Source of the DNA: Hyperoplus lanceolatus
Lineage: Eukaryota; Chordata; Actinopteri; Uranoscopiformes; Ammodytidae
Direction: 5' to 3'
DNA: 64,000 nucleotides
Assembly (NCBI GenBank): GCA_026929865.2
Contig: CM049405.1
Span: 2,205,001 to 2,269,000 of the forward strand
Shown: positions 62,947 to 64,000 of the stretch, one piece after another
Layout of the letters: every line of letters starts with the position of its first letter
Numbering within the stretch: the stretch's first letter is position 1
The notes under the pieces: model-generated
Told to the model about the DNA's origin: nothing
Databases searched by the model: none
Seen by the model: the letters and a program-made list of their open reading frames with translations, nothing else
Made by a program: the position numbers and the translations under genes

Positions 62947-64000
62947 CTGGGGCAATAAGAAAGAGTAGAAGCATTAGGTTCAACACATCATCATTCTGGT
63001 GACTTCTTCACAGCGTGTTTTTGCCAAGAATCGTGCGTCTGGAGTGGAGCGTTGATGGATCAGTCGCGATCAGTGAGGGAGTGGACAGTCAGTGGCTGCT
63101 TTCCGCTGTCAATCATGCAAGCTTGACTGGAGCCAAAATTCAAAATAAAAATAAAAAATAAACCAGCTATGGATTACTATATCCGTGCTCAAGTGTGAGG
63201 AACCCGGAAAAATATATTTTCCAAAGTTCCGCTCTGTTTTGTTTCCATGCTGCATTCCTTTTGAAATAAAGATTCCTGTCTTTGAATAAAGACATAGTTA
63301 CTGTTAAAAGATTTGGAAGAGACCACGTCATGCATCGTGTAAGAAAAACCTGCAAGATTATCACCTGTTAGAGTGATAATAAGAACAGCAAACAGACACC
63401 ACTCAGGGATACTTATAAAGATTTCTTTTGCATGCTCACAAAAACGATTAAGTACAATTAGTTTGTAATATCGCCAAAATGAAAAAACTAAAGGCTCCGG
63501 TTCTGACAAACTGAACCATGCAGCCGTCAACTGGATGAATAACGGTCCCTTTGTTTCATATTTGACAGGTAAAGGGGAGTGAAGGTGTGAAGCTTTGGTG
63601 TAATCGCTCCGGAGGGAAGAAAGAGACTCACACATACAAACATATCCATCGGGACAAAACAGGGATGCTCTGATTGATTGATTACAAGGGCTGTCAGCTT
63701 TATAGCATTTATAACATTTAATCAAAGTCCGAGCATAATGCGTTTTTTTATTTATTTTTTATTTTATTTTTATTAGACATAAGCAACATGTCTGGGGGGT
63801 CGTCCTTGTCGAAAAGACGCCTCCCACGCTTCTTAGCATCCGACATGTGGTTAGCTAGGTTAGCTGATGGAGTGGCTAGCAAGCTATCTAGCTCTGACCA
63901 ACCATTAAATAGCTGGAAAAGAAGAACACTGTCTTGCGCAGATTCATTTTTGTCGCTAAATGAATGCTAGGCAGTCAGTGCAAGAGCAGTTAAGACGAAA
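62947..64000. other. Upstream intron to window edge
   Basis: No titin-like exon seen on the minus strand. A short plus-strand frame at 63788-63970 (MSGGSSLSKRRLPRF...) follows a T/A-rich tract and may be a transposon remnant; I do not call it a gene. Confidence 0.5.

Noticed and set aside
61020-61246. Continuation of the 61247-61714 frame beyond the donor
   Set aside because: After the phase-1 donor the frame loses any titin-like character ([13 protein letters not shown]...); treated as intron read-through.
63189-63725. 178-codon minus-strand frame upstream of the first exon
   Set aside because: No Ig or titin-like motif, no suitable splice sites in phase, and composition like intron.
63788-63970. 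Plus-strand 60-codon frame (MSGGSSLSKRRL...)
   Set aside because: Short, no recognised family, sits after an A/T tract; could be a transposon piece but cannot be supported.

Overview
The whole window is one interval of a vertebrate titin gene (ttn), read on the minus strand, so transcription runs from the right edge to the left edge. Organism: a teleost fish. The coding exons align domain by domain with mammalian titin as I know it. The introns are mostly short and carry typical teleost repeats: TIR-bounded MITEs, tRNA-derived SINEs, and repeats with a TATATAGCGC...CACTCAAAGCGCTTTACA signature. Whether this is the ttna-type or ttnb-type copy cannot be decided from the window. Start codon, Z-disc part, A-band and M-line lie outside it. 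Almost all exons are symmetric phase 1-1 (an Ig unit ends in G and the next begins with its remaining two codon bases), the classic layout for exon shuffling and in-frame skipping. I placed boundaries by reading GT/AG sites together with phase; nearly all exon lengths came out consistent. Layout in transcript order: (1) 62946-60842, proximal I-band exons with two Ig-like domains. (2) 60320-56697, the single 3.6 kb N2B exon (Ig-Ig-long unique sequence-Ig). (3) 55968-33939, the middle tandem-Ig segment with 30 Ig domains plus one decayed exon; it contains eight consecutive exons of one sequence class, evidently amplified by tandem duplication. (4) 33221-29058, the N2A element (I80, helical uN2A, I81, I83), in which the I82 domain appears to be missing. 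(5) 28964-16025, the PEVK spring with about 22 exons, including three very large ones (240, 593 and 621 codons). (6) 15379-110, the distal tandem Ig segment, 14 domains that correspond one-to-one with the first 14 mammalian distal Igs (I84 onward) and show a four-domain super-repeat in both sequence and exon structure. Together these encode the extensible I-band spring of the sarcomere: Ig chains straighten at low force, PEVK and N2B extend at higher force, and N2A is a signalling and length-sensing hub. No other gene was found. The plus-strand reading frames are shadows, simple repeats or transposon remnants. The most notable signals are the Ig-exon amplification, the missing I82, an Ig pseudo-exon with a stop and a frame change, clustered AAG 3' splice sites and repeated intronic hairpins in PEVK, a splice acceptor formed by a microsatellite/retroelement insertion, and several short transposon families with readable target-site duplications.
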